In this document: positions 17,632 through 25,641 of the stretch, in pieces
How positions within the stretch are numbered: the stretch's first letter is position 1
How the letters are laid out: the number at the start of each line of letters is the position of its first letter
Assembly: GCA_019359045.1 (NCBI GenBank)
Contig: JAHHIA010000005.1
Span: 124,001 to 188,000, forward strand
DNA: 64,000 nucleotides
Reading direction: 5' to 3'
Origin: Scytolyngbya sp. HA4215-MV1
GTDB lineage: Bacteria; Cyanobacteriota; Cyanobacteriia; Leptolyngbyales; Leptolyngbyaceae
Made by a program: the position numbers and the translations under genes
Notes under the pieces: model-generated
Seen by the model: only the letters and a program-made list of their open reading frames with translations
The model's database searches: none
What the model was told of the DNA's origin: nothing

Positions 17632-19179
17632 CTAATCTATTCGAAAAATCTGAATTTCTGGTTTATTGTGTGGATTTTTAATCAGTTTGACTTTGCTTAA
17701 ACGATAGCCGGCTTGCTCTAATATCTTGTTTTCACCGGGCATCAGAACGAGCAAACAAGTTTGGTCAAGCTTTAAGTCTTTTGAAATTGGCATGATGCGA
17801 TATTTTCCTAATGAATAACCACCCTGCCCCTGAAATGTGATGCTTGAGTCCAATGGAGACTTTTGATACAGACTGGGATCGTATTGTGTATAGAACAGGA
17901 TAAATGTATGAGTGTGATGAAAGAGATTACTAATTACGACACAGTTTGAATTTTTTTCTATGTAATTAATTGTTTCTTTCATTCCATATCGCCAAACTTT
18001 ATAGGATGCATCTTTCGGATAGTCTATAAAATAGAATTTCCAAAATATGGAAATGTTAAGTGTAGCTAAAAAGACAATGCTCCAAATTATTTGCTTAGAT
18101 GTAAATTTTAGACGCTCGATTATCTGGACAAACCCGTATCCTGAAAGAATGGCAAATAAGGGGGAGCCGACGATCGCCCTCAAGGCATGTCCTGGTTCGG
18201 TCAAAATGGCGGGAATGGGATAAAGGAAGAACCACAACAATAAAGCATTTCGAGGTTTACCACCGTGCTTAAATAGGAAAAATAGACCAACCGGCACGGT
18301 AATCATCTCAATCCAGTACAACTCGCCAATGCCTCTTGGACTATGGCGTAGGTTAGCATCCCCATTTAAAAAGAGAAAATCGGGGCTGAAGTAGGATAGA
18401 TAGTTTTGGAGCAGTAGGATCGGATCTTTGACCAAGCCCACAAATTTTGCCCGAGCCATTCCTTCTGGTGAAATCCAGAATTGCAGCAGAATCAAGAAAA
18501 TTGTCAAAAAAATGACGCTGGCGATCGCAGTTTGCTTTTTAAATCGCCAGAAGTGTCGACCAAATAAAATCAAAACTCCGACTAAGAAAAGAGAAGTGAA
18601 TACGCGAGCAGCGGCGTAGGTATAGAGTGTCAAACCAAATCCCAGGGCACTGAGATAGAGATAGAAAGGTTGCTTGAAGCTTTTGAAGAGAAAAAGTAAG
18701 CCCAAACAAAAGCAAAAGGGAACCAAAATTGCGCCAAAGCCGATACGGCTGAACTGAATGTGCCAGGGGCTGATGGCAAGAAACAGGGATGCAAATAAAC
18801 CAATCCGTTGGTTGAAGAGTTCTTTGGCGAGGTAATAAACAACCCATACTGTCAGCACTCCAATTAAGGCTGATGGCAATCGGGTTGCCAATTCAGTTAA
18901 CCCAAAAAGTTGGATGAATGGGACGAGTAGAAAGATGTGAGGAGATTCTCGATAATCATTAAGCGATCTCACAAACATAGGCAAAAATACGCCAAATCCA
19001 TCTCTACCAGTTTTGAGAATGGAATAGGCATCATAGCCATTAATTGCCTCATCTTGGGTGAAGCCGTTGGGAATACTTGAGAGTAAAAATACCCTCAAAA
19101 ATGTAGCGAGTACAAGAATCAAGACCAAGCTTAGGTTGATTCTCTCTGTCACATGCTTGATCCAAAGATTGATTGGCAC
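17632..19179 (-). CDS. GT39/ArnT-like integral membrane glycosyltransferase
   Basis: 515 aa, GTG start. The first helix is followed by FLLSSIPNGFTQDEAINGY (acidic DE pair). Further marks are RLPSALIGVLTVWVVYYLA, FLAISPWHIQFSRIGFG and LTLYTYAARVFTS, the pattern of PMT_2/ArnT-like proteins. About eleven membrane helices are followed by a soluble tail of roughly 110 residues. The likely reaction is transfer from a polyprenyl-phosphate sugar to an envelope glycan or lipid. Same strand as the neighbouring GT-C genes; spacing of 57 bp from the HTTM gene downstream of it suggests a transcription unit running from 21060 down to about 12231, broken by the 480-bp gap at 15905. Confidence 0.87.
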   Translation of the reverse strand: MPINLWIKHVTERINLSLVLILVLATFLRVFLLSSIPNGFTQDEAINGYDAYSILKTGRDGFGVFLPMFVRSLNDYRESPHIFLLVPFIQLFGLTELATRLPSALIGVLTVWVVYYLAKELFNQRIGLFASLFLAISPWHIQFSRIGFGAILVPFCFCLGLLFLFKSFKQPFYLYLSALGFGLTLYTYAAARVFTSLFLVGVLILFGRHFWRFKKQTAIASVIFLTIFLILLQFWISPEGMARAKFVGLVKDPILLLQNYLSYFSPDFLFLNGDANLRHSPRGIGELYWIEMITVPVGLFFLFKHGGKPRNALLLWFFLYPIPAILTEPGHALRAIVGSPLFAILSGYGFVQIIERLKFTSKQIIWSIVFLATLNISIFWKFYFIDYPKDASYKVWRYGMKETINYIEKNSNCVVISNLFHHTHTFILFYTQYDPSLYQKSPLDSSITFQGQGGYSLGKYRIMPISKDLKLDQTCLLVLMPGENKILEQAGYRLSKVKLIKNPHNKPEIQIFRID

Positions 19180-19236
19180 AACCCAGAGCCTTTTTGTCTA
19201 AATGTTATTGTTTGTAATGCCTATGGTTCTTTGCAA

Positions 19237-21060
19237 TTAATTAGATGAATTAGAGCAAGATTGCTGCCAATTGTTTTGCCGATCTACGGTTTGGGATTGA
19301 CCCTGCGGTACGGTTCGCTCACTCATGAAATAGATTTCAAAACTGACCAGCCGTTGTTTGCTACTGTGACGAGCATTCCAGCTGCGGCAAAGGTAGTTGG
19401 CATAGTTGGGATAAAGTACGCGCTTATTACCCCGGTTCATATTAATAAACAGAGTACGCCATTGCATATTGTGGTAAATAGCATTGCGGGTAGCAACCGT
19501 GGGTTTTTCCCAGGCAATGGGTGCACCATTGCGAAGGATATCGACCTCTGAGCCGTCTGCTAATTTGCCAGGGATAACGAACCAACCATCGTCTTTGGGC
19601 GGTCCTGGTGAAAAAATGCTCCACTTTTGATCGACTCGCAGCACACGACTAATCCAATCGATCGAGTTCAACACTTTGCGGTTGAGTTTGTCGGGCATCA
19701 GGGCTTTGAAGTTCCAGAGCGTGACGTAGGCTAACAGCAGCCAGGTCACGATATTAAACATTCGGGTGGGTCGAACTTCCAGATCCTTAAATTGGAAGGG
19801 TCGAGTGAAGGCACCTGCGGTTCGTCGATGGGTGGCGATCGTCTCATAAAACCGAGTTCCCATTGTCATTACCGGTTCACGTCGCAGTAAAGCGGCAATG
19901 GGGTGCAACAAGGGCGAAATACTACCAACATAGGCAATCCCTTCCCATTTGAAGTGGCGGTTGCCTTGCCAGTCCACTACCACCCAGGAGTTATACGCTT
20001 CCATATCAGCGTAAATGCTGGGATCGTCCTGTGCCATCAGTAGGGGGGTATCGGGTGGCAGTACTAAAAACGTCCGGATTAAGTGAACGACCTTTTTGCA
20101 GAATCCGCAATCAGCATCATAGTAAATCCGCAGTCCATACTGGGGATCGCCATAGACCCGTTTTGCTCGCTTTTCCCAAAAATCACTGGGTAGAAACGCC
20201 AGCCAGCAGGCAATGCTGAGAAAGGGGAAAATGCCTAGATTCAGGGTTAGCCCAAAACCTGCGTGCAGCAGAATGAAGGTCACCACAGTCCAAAATTTGA
20301 AGAAGCTGTTACGCCAGGGAATGAAAATGAACAGCGGACCGACCCATTCCAGCGCCATGGTGAAGTAGGTCGAAATCTTCATCAACCAGGGGAAGTTGAG
20401 CAACAGCTTGCCGATCGAAGTGACGTATTGGTCATAGCTCAGTGCATAGTAGACTGCAGATCCTTCGGTTGTCCAGTTAGGGCTGGTGGATTTGAACCCT
20501 GCCGAAAAAATATAGATAAAGCAAAGCTGGACGGCAAACGCCAGGGTTGCGCCTGAAACTACTCTTTGGGGTAGGCGATCTCGTTGGGTATTCAGCGCCC
20601 GATCTATGGAGTAATGTCCCCCCAACGGCAAAAACATTGCCCAAAACAAAATTGCTCGCAGCACATCATCGGCTGCAAAAATCAATGCTGGGTTGCGGTT
20701 ATGGATGGAAATGACCAGCGCCCAAGTGGCAATCGTGGCAAATCGCGTGCGATAGCCCACCAGCATCAGCAGGACAAAGAATATCCCCGTGCCAAAAATC
20801 AACCCTTGAATCAACGGTTGTCCACTGATTAAATTCAGCGACCAATACCAAGGGTTGAGTATTTTAAAGAGTTCTGTTCGAGGCAACACTCCTTCATCGC
20901 TATAGAGCGCCGAGGCATCCGCAGTCCGCAAACATAAATCTGTGAGGATGACGAGCGCCAGACCGATACGGAACAGCGCCAGCGATCGCAAATCTAACCC
21001 GAATATCTCATCGAGCTTTGCACCAAAGAGGGTTTTTGGTTTTGGCTCACTCGTAACCAT
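19237..21060 (-). CDS. HTTM - DCC1-like thiol-disulfide oxidoreductase fusion
   Basis: 607 aa. Residues about 15-290 form an HTTM domain (LDLRSLALFRIGLALVILTD, four or more membrane helices), related to the membrane part of vitamin K-dependent gamma-carboxylase. Residues about 310-430 are a DCC/DUF393 domain with YYDADCGFCKKVV, the Cys-X2-Cys redox pair on a thioredoxin-like fold. A C-terminal region of about 150 residues with another helix (NIVTWLLLAYVTLW) follows. HTTM plus DCC is a known pairing, though the biochemical role is undefined; quinone-linked thiol oxidation is a reasonable inference. It is 177 bp downstream of the NDH-2-like gene. Confidence 0.88.
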   Translation of the reverse strand: MVTSEPKPKTLFGAKLDEIFGLDLRSLALFRIGLALVILTDLCLRTADASALYSDEGVLPRTELFKILNPWYWSLNLISGQPLIQGLIFGTGIFFVLLMLVGYRTRFATIATWALVISIHNRNPALIFAADDVLRAILFWAMFLPLGGHYSIDRALNTQRDRLPQRVVSGATLAFAVQLCFIYIFSAGFKSTSPNWTTEGSAVYYALSYDQYVTSIGKLLLNFPWLMKISTYFTMALEWVGPLFIFIPWRNSFFKFWTVVTFILLHAGFGLTLNLGIFPFLSIACWLAFLPSDFWEKRAKRVYGDPQYGLRIYYDADCGFCKKVVHLIRTFLVLPPDTPLLMAQDDPSIYADMEAYNSWVVVDWQGNRHFKWEGIAYVGSISPLLHPIAALLRREPVMTMGTRFYETIATHRRTAGAFTRPFQFKDLEVRPTRMFNIVTWLLLAYVTLWNFKALMPDKLNRKVLNSIDWISRVLRVDQKWSIFSPGPPKDDGWFVIPGKLADGSEVDILRNGAPIAWEKPTVATRNAIYHNMQWRTLFINMNRGNKRVLYPNYANYLCRSWNARHSSKQRLVSFEIYFMSERTVPQGQSQTVDRQNNWQQSCSNSSN

Positions 21061-21237
21061 AGGGGATCAAGAATGGGGGTAGGGGATAGGGATCAGGAGA
21101 ATGAGTGATAGAAAGAGATAGGAAGAGGGAGAATTTTTGTCAGTCCTATGAACCGGGTTGCCAACGCACAGAGTGCCGGTTGCCGAAGTTGTGAGTTTTA
21201 AGCGCCAGCATTTCTTCACTGCTTCACCTATTTACTT

Positions 21238-22572
21238 CTAATAAGGCGCGCGACGATCGGCATGTCCGGATGTAAAGCGTGGGCGAGTAGCTAATTTCTT
21301 GCTCGTTTGGCGTAAATGGGGTTGCCATTGTCGGGGAAAGCATTTCAGGATGCCTTGTCCAATCCAGTGCAGCATGACTTGGCAGCGATGGTGCAGAGTT
21401 GGAAGGCGTTGAGCATAAACCCACTGACGAATCACTTGAGCGAGGGCACCCCCCAACGTTATACCAAAGCTGGAGACCACTGACTCTCCTTGTCCCAGGG
21501 TCATCATTTCACCCAGGTGAAGATAGCGAAACTGCAGCAGGGGGCGTTGTTTGATTGCTCGCCACAGGTTTTGCGCTGCGCAGTCTGCTTGTTGATAGGC
21601 TGCTTGAGCAGTTGCTGGCACTTTCGGCTTGCCAGGGTTTTGGATTTCTGCTAAATCGCCGAGAGCAAAGACTTCGGGATAGTTTGTCAGTTGCAGCGTG
21701 GGGAGAGAGAAAAGCTGTCCTTGGGGGTTGTGTTGGCAGGGGAGTTGTTTGACCCAATCCACTATTTGAGTACCAGCCGTCCATAGCACCAAGTCGGTGG
21801 GTAAGGTTTTCACGTCTCCCTGGTGGCTGAGGGTGATCTGATCCGCTTCGATCGCAGTGATGCTGGTATCGAGATGGAGTTGAATGCCCCGTTCTTTTAG
21901 AGCGCGATAGGCGAATTTGCGGCTACCGGGAGTAAAAGTTTTGAGAATTTGGTCGCCGCGTTCGATCAAGCGTACTTCAACCCGATGCTTGAGCCGATCG
22001 GCGATCTTGCAAGCAATTTCAACCCCATTGGGACCGCCGCCCGCGATCGCCACTCGAATAATCGGACGATCGGATGCTTCTAAAAACCGGAGTCGTTCTC
22101 TTAAATGCTCGGCATCTGCTAATGAACGAAAGGTTTGGGCATGAGTGGCGGCACCCGGCACCCAGTTCAGTTGGGGTGAGCTACCCACTGCCAAAACCAG
22201 ATAATCGTAATGGAGAGTTTTGCCACTTTGCAGATGCACCGATCGTCTGTTCAGATCCACATCCTGGACACTATCCTGGCAGAAGTGAACATTCTTGCCA
22301 GTCAGCAATTTTTGATAAGGGGGGGCAATGTGCCAGGGTTGCAGTTCGCCCGTTACGACTTCATAGAGCAACGGAGTAAACAAAAAGTTGTCCCGCTGTT
22401 CCACCAGGGTGATTTCGTAGTGGGGCGATCGTAATTGGGCAAATTTTTGTAAGTACAGCGCTGTATACAGTCCACCAAAACCCCCTCCCAAAATACAAAT
22501 ACGGGTCGGTCGCGTCTGCCCCAACTGGGCAGGTAGGCTCAGGATTTCATCCGGGTCTTTTTTGCAGTACAT
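21238..22572 (-). CDS. NAD(P)H dehydrogenase type 2-like FAD oxidoreductase
   Basis: 444 aa. N-terminal FAD Rossmann motif ICILGGGFGGLYTALYL (residues about 24-40), second nucleotide-binding motif VAIAGGGPNGVEIA near 172, and the FAD-contacting EVFALGDLAEI near 300. Layout and length match cyanobacterial NDH-2 (Ndb) proteins, monotopic flavoenzymes passing electrons from NAD(P)H to quinone without proton pumping. The C-terminus (MLHWIGQGILKCF) is amphipathic, suitable for membrane contact. It starts 14 bp after the SGNH gene stop, so it is probably co-transcribed with the MBOAT-SGNH pair, an unusual neighbour. Confidence 0.88.
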   Translation of the reverse strand: MYCKKDPDEILSLPAQLGQTRPTRICILGGGFGGLYTALYLQKFAQLRSPHYEITLVEQRDNFLFTPLLYEVVTGELQPWHIAPPYQKLLTGKNVHFCQDSVQDVDLNRRSVHLQSGKTLHYDYLVLAVGSSPQLNWVPGAATHAQTFRSLADAEHLRERLRFLEASDRPIIRVAIAGGGPNGVEIACKIADRLKHRVEVRLIERGDQILKTFTPGSRKFAYRALKERGIQLHLDTSITAIEADQITLSHQGDVKTLPTDLVLWTAGTQIVDWVKQLPCQHNPQGQLFSLPTLQLTNYPEVFALGDLAEIQNPGKPKVPATAQAAYQQADCAAQNLWRAIKQRPLLQFRYLHLGEMMTLGQGESVVSSFGITLGGALAQVIRQWVYAQRLPTLHHRCQVMLHWIGQGILKCFPRQWQPHLRQTSKKLATRPRFTSGHADRRAPY

Positions 22573-22586
22573 AAGCGCTGACCACG

Positions 22587-23555
22587 TTAAGGAGTAGGAG
22601 TGGGAGAAGGTTGAGGAATTGGGGGAATAGTCGTTTTGTCCAGGACTTCCTGGAGCTTCTGAGCTAATTCAGCCGATCGAAGTTTTCGACCATTGGGGTT
22701 GAGATGGTAATGCGTATCCGCAAATAGACTGGCGTCAGTTTTGATATTCAAAGATGTTTTGTCATACAGCGTAGGAGCAATTTTTTCCAGGGTTTCGGCA
22801 GTGGTGCGAACGTTTTTCACCGTAGCTTCATCTGTGCTGCCGTAGATCCAGGACAGACCCAGCACCAGAGTTGCACCCTTCGCTTCCACTTCTTGCTTGA
22901 ATTTTTGAATCCGTTGCGCCGCATGAGGAGAGATTGACCCGTCGATCTTGAGTTGCCACCATTTGCCAATTCGAGGGTTGATGACGATGGGATCACCATT
23001 GGCGGTGATGGGATCGGAGTAGTAGCCGGTCAAGCGCCCTTTTTCCACCAGATCCAACGTAGATTTGGTGGCGGCTCTCAAGGTGGGCACACCCAACAGC
23101 AGCAGGTCTTGTGCCAATTGCTTGGCAGGAATGTTGCCCAAGCCTGGCTTGCCGATCGCCATGCCAAACTGCCCGGAACGATCGCCAAAGCCATCCTCAT
23201 CCAGCAGCAGCAAATATTCGGGAATCAATAACACGATATCTCCCGGTCGAATTACAGGAGAAACTGCTGGCAGAATCACATCCAGACCGACCGGACCATC
23301 GGTTGCCATGTTCAGTACGGGCATGCCCAGCGTCTTTTGCATCTGCCCTGCATCCACACTGTAGTGGGCACCCGATCCTCCCACAATCAAAACTCGGTGG
23401 GGCGCTTGCACCTGACTGGCGATCGCCATTTTCTGCTCGTACATGATGCGGAGCCAACTCAGTTCTCCCCCATAGCGAGCATTGTAGAAATAGCCCGCTG
23501 TCCAGGCTAATCCAGCAACTGCAAACCAACTGGCAAATCTTAGAATCTTTCGCAT
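22587..23555 (-). CDS. Membrane-anchored SGNH-like protein, DltD/AlgJ-like role
   Basis: 322 aa with one N-terminal membrane helix (about 5-24), so the body lies outside the cytoplasm. RVLIVGGSGAHYSVDA places a nucleophile-like Ser61 in a GxSxA context. GDIVLLIPEYLL and C-terminal FADTHYHLNPNGRK (Asp280, His282/284) give the remaining SGNH-type positions. The Asp-His spacing is not the textbook DxxH, so activity is not certain. A proline-rich tail (PPIPQPSPTPTP) ends it. Its ATG overlaps the MBOAT stop (TGATG), implying translational coupling. In AlgI/AlgJ, PatA/PatB and DltB/DltD pairs the SGNH partner receives or transfers the acyl group outside the membrane. Confidence 0.85.
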   Translation of the reverse strand: MRKILRFASWFAVAGLAWTAGYFYNARYGGELSWLRIMYEQKMAIASQVQAPHRVLIVGGSGAHYSVDAGQMQKTLGMPVLNMATDGPVGLDVILPAVSPVIRPGDIVLLIPEYLLLLDEDGFGDRSGQFGMAIGKPGLGNIPAKQLAQDLLLLGVPTLRAATKSTLDLVEKGRLTGYYSDPITANGDPIVINPRIGKWWQLKIDGSISPHAAQRIQKFKQEVEAKGATLVLGLSWIYGSTDEATVKNVRTTAETLEKIAPTLYDKTSLNIKTDASLFADTHYHLNPNGRKLRSAELAQKLQEVLDKTTIPPIPQPSPTPTP

Positions 23556-25012
23556 CAGAAACTAAAGTAAATGAATGGGGAAGGTGCGGTTGCACCAAAC
23601 AGAACGGTTGAGGCAAACAAAATTCGAGCCACCCAGGGAGAAGTCAACAAGTCATACTCTCCTTCTCGCTTTAACCAAATTGCCAAGTGTTCCAGGAGCA
23701 ATACGCCAATTGCCAGCGCCAGCGTTACACTCAATAAAATTCCTTCATTAAAACTAAAGCTACCCCAGGCTTCAACCAGCTTGCCAGGTGAATAAGCCAA
23801 CGGAGAGACCAGTGTAAGCAGCTTGGTCAACAGGCGACGTGAATCCGTCTCCATGAAGAACACGCAACCCAGAATGACTGAAAGAAAGGTCAATGCCCAG
23901 GAGATGAATTGAGGCATGAACAATCGCTCACCCACAAACCGATAGAAAGGGCGTCCTGCGTATCGCAGCACCAGCAATAAAGCCCCGTGATACGCACCCC
24001 ACAGGATAAAATTCCAGGCGGCTCCATGCCAGAAGCCCGACAGAGTAAAAGTGATAAACAGATAAAAGGCTGCCCACTGACTTCTTTTACCCATTAGCGG
24101 GATAAAAACATAGTCCCGGAACCAGGTACTCAGGGTGACGTGCCACCGTCGCCAGAACTCATTGATGCTTTGGGAGGTATAAGGAGCGAGAAAATTCAAC
24201 GTTAGCTTGACCCCGAAAAACTTGGCTAATCCCAATGCAACGAAACTATACCCAGCAAAGTCAAAGTAAATTCGCAAGGTAAACAGAAAGGCATGAAACC
24301 AGACCAGCCAGGCATTAGTTGCGACTTTGACATCAATAAAGGGAGTCAGGTTGTCTGCCAGAACAAACTTCATGAACAAGCCGAGTGACAACCATCGAAA
24401 GCCTTCATTAAAGTTATCCAAGGTGAATTTGAAGCGGAAAGATTCCATCTGAGAAAACAGCGTGGATTTTCGCTCAATCGGTCCTGCTACCACATGAGGA
24501 AAGAAGGAAACAAAATTCAAATAATCGAGGGCTTTCACCGGGCGCTTCTTACGACTCGTGTAAGAGTCCACCACAAATGACACCATTTCAAAGGTGTAGA
24601 AAGACAAACCGGGGGGGATGGCGCTATGGATTTCGGCATGAGCTTGCCAGTCTGCCGCAAGGCTGGGAAACGCTAATCCCACCACGCCTTCGACGAAAAA
24701 ATTGACATATTTGAAATACGCCAAAATGGCAACATCAATAATGATGACGACGGTGGCGATCGCTTTAGCTTGCCATCCCTGACGCCGCAACATCAGTGTC
24801 ACCATCAAATAATTGAAAATAATTTCAAAGATAAAAATAATAAAGCTGGTGGGAGACGCATTCAGAAACAAAGTCAACGACATGATGGCTAGACCGATGC
24901 CGTCGAAAGGGTCTCGCCACAGGTTCAGAGACTTCCCCACATAGCGCAGGGTAAAAAAGGGAATGCTAAACAGTAATAAAACCCACCAGAAAGAAAAATC
25001 TGAAAAGTTCAA
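23555..25012 (-). CDS. MBOAT-family O-acyltransferase (AlgI/DltB-like)
   Basis: About 485 aa. I chose the TTG at 25012 because GGGAGGG lies about eight bases upstream and the product then begins as MNFSDFSFWW, a usual start in the family; the open frame extends to a TTG at 25033. Many membrane helices. MBOAT marks: HVVAGPIERKSTLFSQM, NEFWRRWHVTLSTWFRDYVF and FWHGAAWNFILWGAYHG with the conserved His of the tunnel. These enzymes move acyl groups (acetyl, D-alanyl, longer acyl) across the membrane to polysaccharide or teichoic acid acceptors. The adjacent ACP and fatty acyl-AMP ligase suggest an acyl-ACP donor here. A hairpin at 25241 separates it from the ACP gene. Confidence 0.93.
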   Translation of the reverse strand: MNFSDFSFWWVLLLFSIPFFTLRYVGKSLNLWRDPFDGIGLAIMSLTLFLNASPTSFIIFIFEIIFNYLMVTLMLRRQGWQAKAIATVVIIIDVAILAYFKYVNFFVEGVVGLAFPSLAADWQAHAEIHSAIPPGLSFYTFEMVSFVVDSYTSRKKRPVKALDYLNFVSFFPHVVAGPIERKSTLFSQMESFRFKFTLDNFNEGFRWLSLGLFMKFVLADNLTPFIDVKVATNAWLVWFHAFLFTLRIYFDFAGYSFVALGLAKFFGVKLTLNFLAPYTSQSINEFWRRWHVTLSTWFRDYVFIPLMGKRSQWAAFYLFITFTLSGFWHGAAWNFILWGAYHGALLLVLRYAGRPFYRFVGERLFMPQFISWALTFLSVILGCVFFMETDSRRLLTKLLTLVSPLAYSPGKLVEAWGSFSFNEGILLSVTLALAIGVLLLEHLAIWLKREGEYDLLTSPWVARILFASTVLFGATAPSPFIYFSF

Positions 25013-25240
25013 GGAATGCGCCCTCCCAGGCAATCGGGGTATTCAGGACTTTTGGCGTGACCAAAACGCAGTGATGAACCGAGATTGGACTTGGAGACGA
25101 TCGACTTTGGATGTGTGAACTGAAAGAGGGTTCAGCCTGAGATACCCGGACTAAAACAGCTTCCAGTCTTGTGTCCAAGATCAGTTGTCTAAACTCTATC
25201 TAAGATCAATCAATCAATAATTGCATCCTATTCCGTAAAA

Positions 25241-25278
25241 ACGCGATGAATCACGTTTCTCACGAAGATTCATCGCGT
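25241..25278 (-). terminator. 12-bp hairpin after the ACP gene
   Basis: ACGCGATGAATC (25241-25252) and GATTCATCGCGT (25267-25278) are perfect inverted repeats. Read on the minus strand the stem is followed by a T5 tract, 66 bp past the ACP stop, as in an intrinsic terminator. The flanking GTAGAGACGCGAT text resembles a palindromic repeat common in cyanobacterial genomes, so it may be a dispersed element used as a terminator. Confidence 0.6.
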
Positions 25279-25343
25279 CTCTACAGAAGATTTACTTGTC
25301 TCACAAAATGATGGACAATTGCCATCCATCATTCTGTTTAGGA

Positions 25344-25637
25344 TCAAGCTGCTTCTGCAGCAGGCGATACGCCGATTTCTTCGACCAAGTAGCTGGCAGC
25401 TTTTGCGATCGTGGGGTAGTCCCACAACAAGGTGGAGGGCAGGTCTTCGCCCAACCAATCTTCCAAATCGCCTACGATCGTGACTGAGTCGATCGAGTCC
25501 AGACCATAGCGGGTGAGAGGTTCGCTCACTTTGATATTGGCAGCCGGAATCGACAATTGGGTGGCAATTTGGTTCACCATCCAGGTTTGGATTGCTTCGA
25601 TCGCGAAGATTTCGGTGGTTGCAGTTGCTTGAGTCAT
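25344..25637 (-). CDS. Acyl carrier protein
   Basis: 97 aa starting MTQATATTE at 25637; an upstream open frame overlaps the dehydrogenase and is not needed. RYGLDSIDSVTIVGDLE carries the phosphopantetheine-accepting Ser48 in the DS(I/L) context, and the four-helix ACP pattern is clear (LSIPAANIKVSEPL, LLWDYPTIAKAASYL). The context is that of stand-alone carrier proteins paired with fatty acyl-AMP ligases and PKS/NRPS starter modules rather than housekeeping AcpP. It begins four bases after the dehydrogenase stop and so is translationally coupled. It should need the Sfp-type transferase at 29673 for activation. Confidence 0.94.
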   Translation of the reverse strand: MTQATATTEIFAIEAIQTWMVNQIATQLSIPAANIKVSEPLTRYGLDSIDSVTIVGDLEDWLGEDLPSTLLWDYPTIAKAASYLVEEIGVSPAAEAA

Positions 25638-25641
25638 GGTT

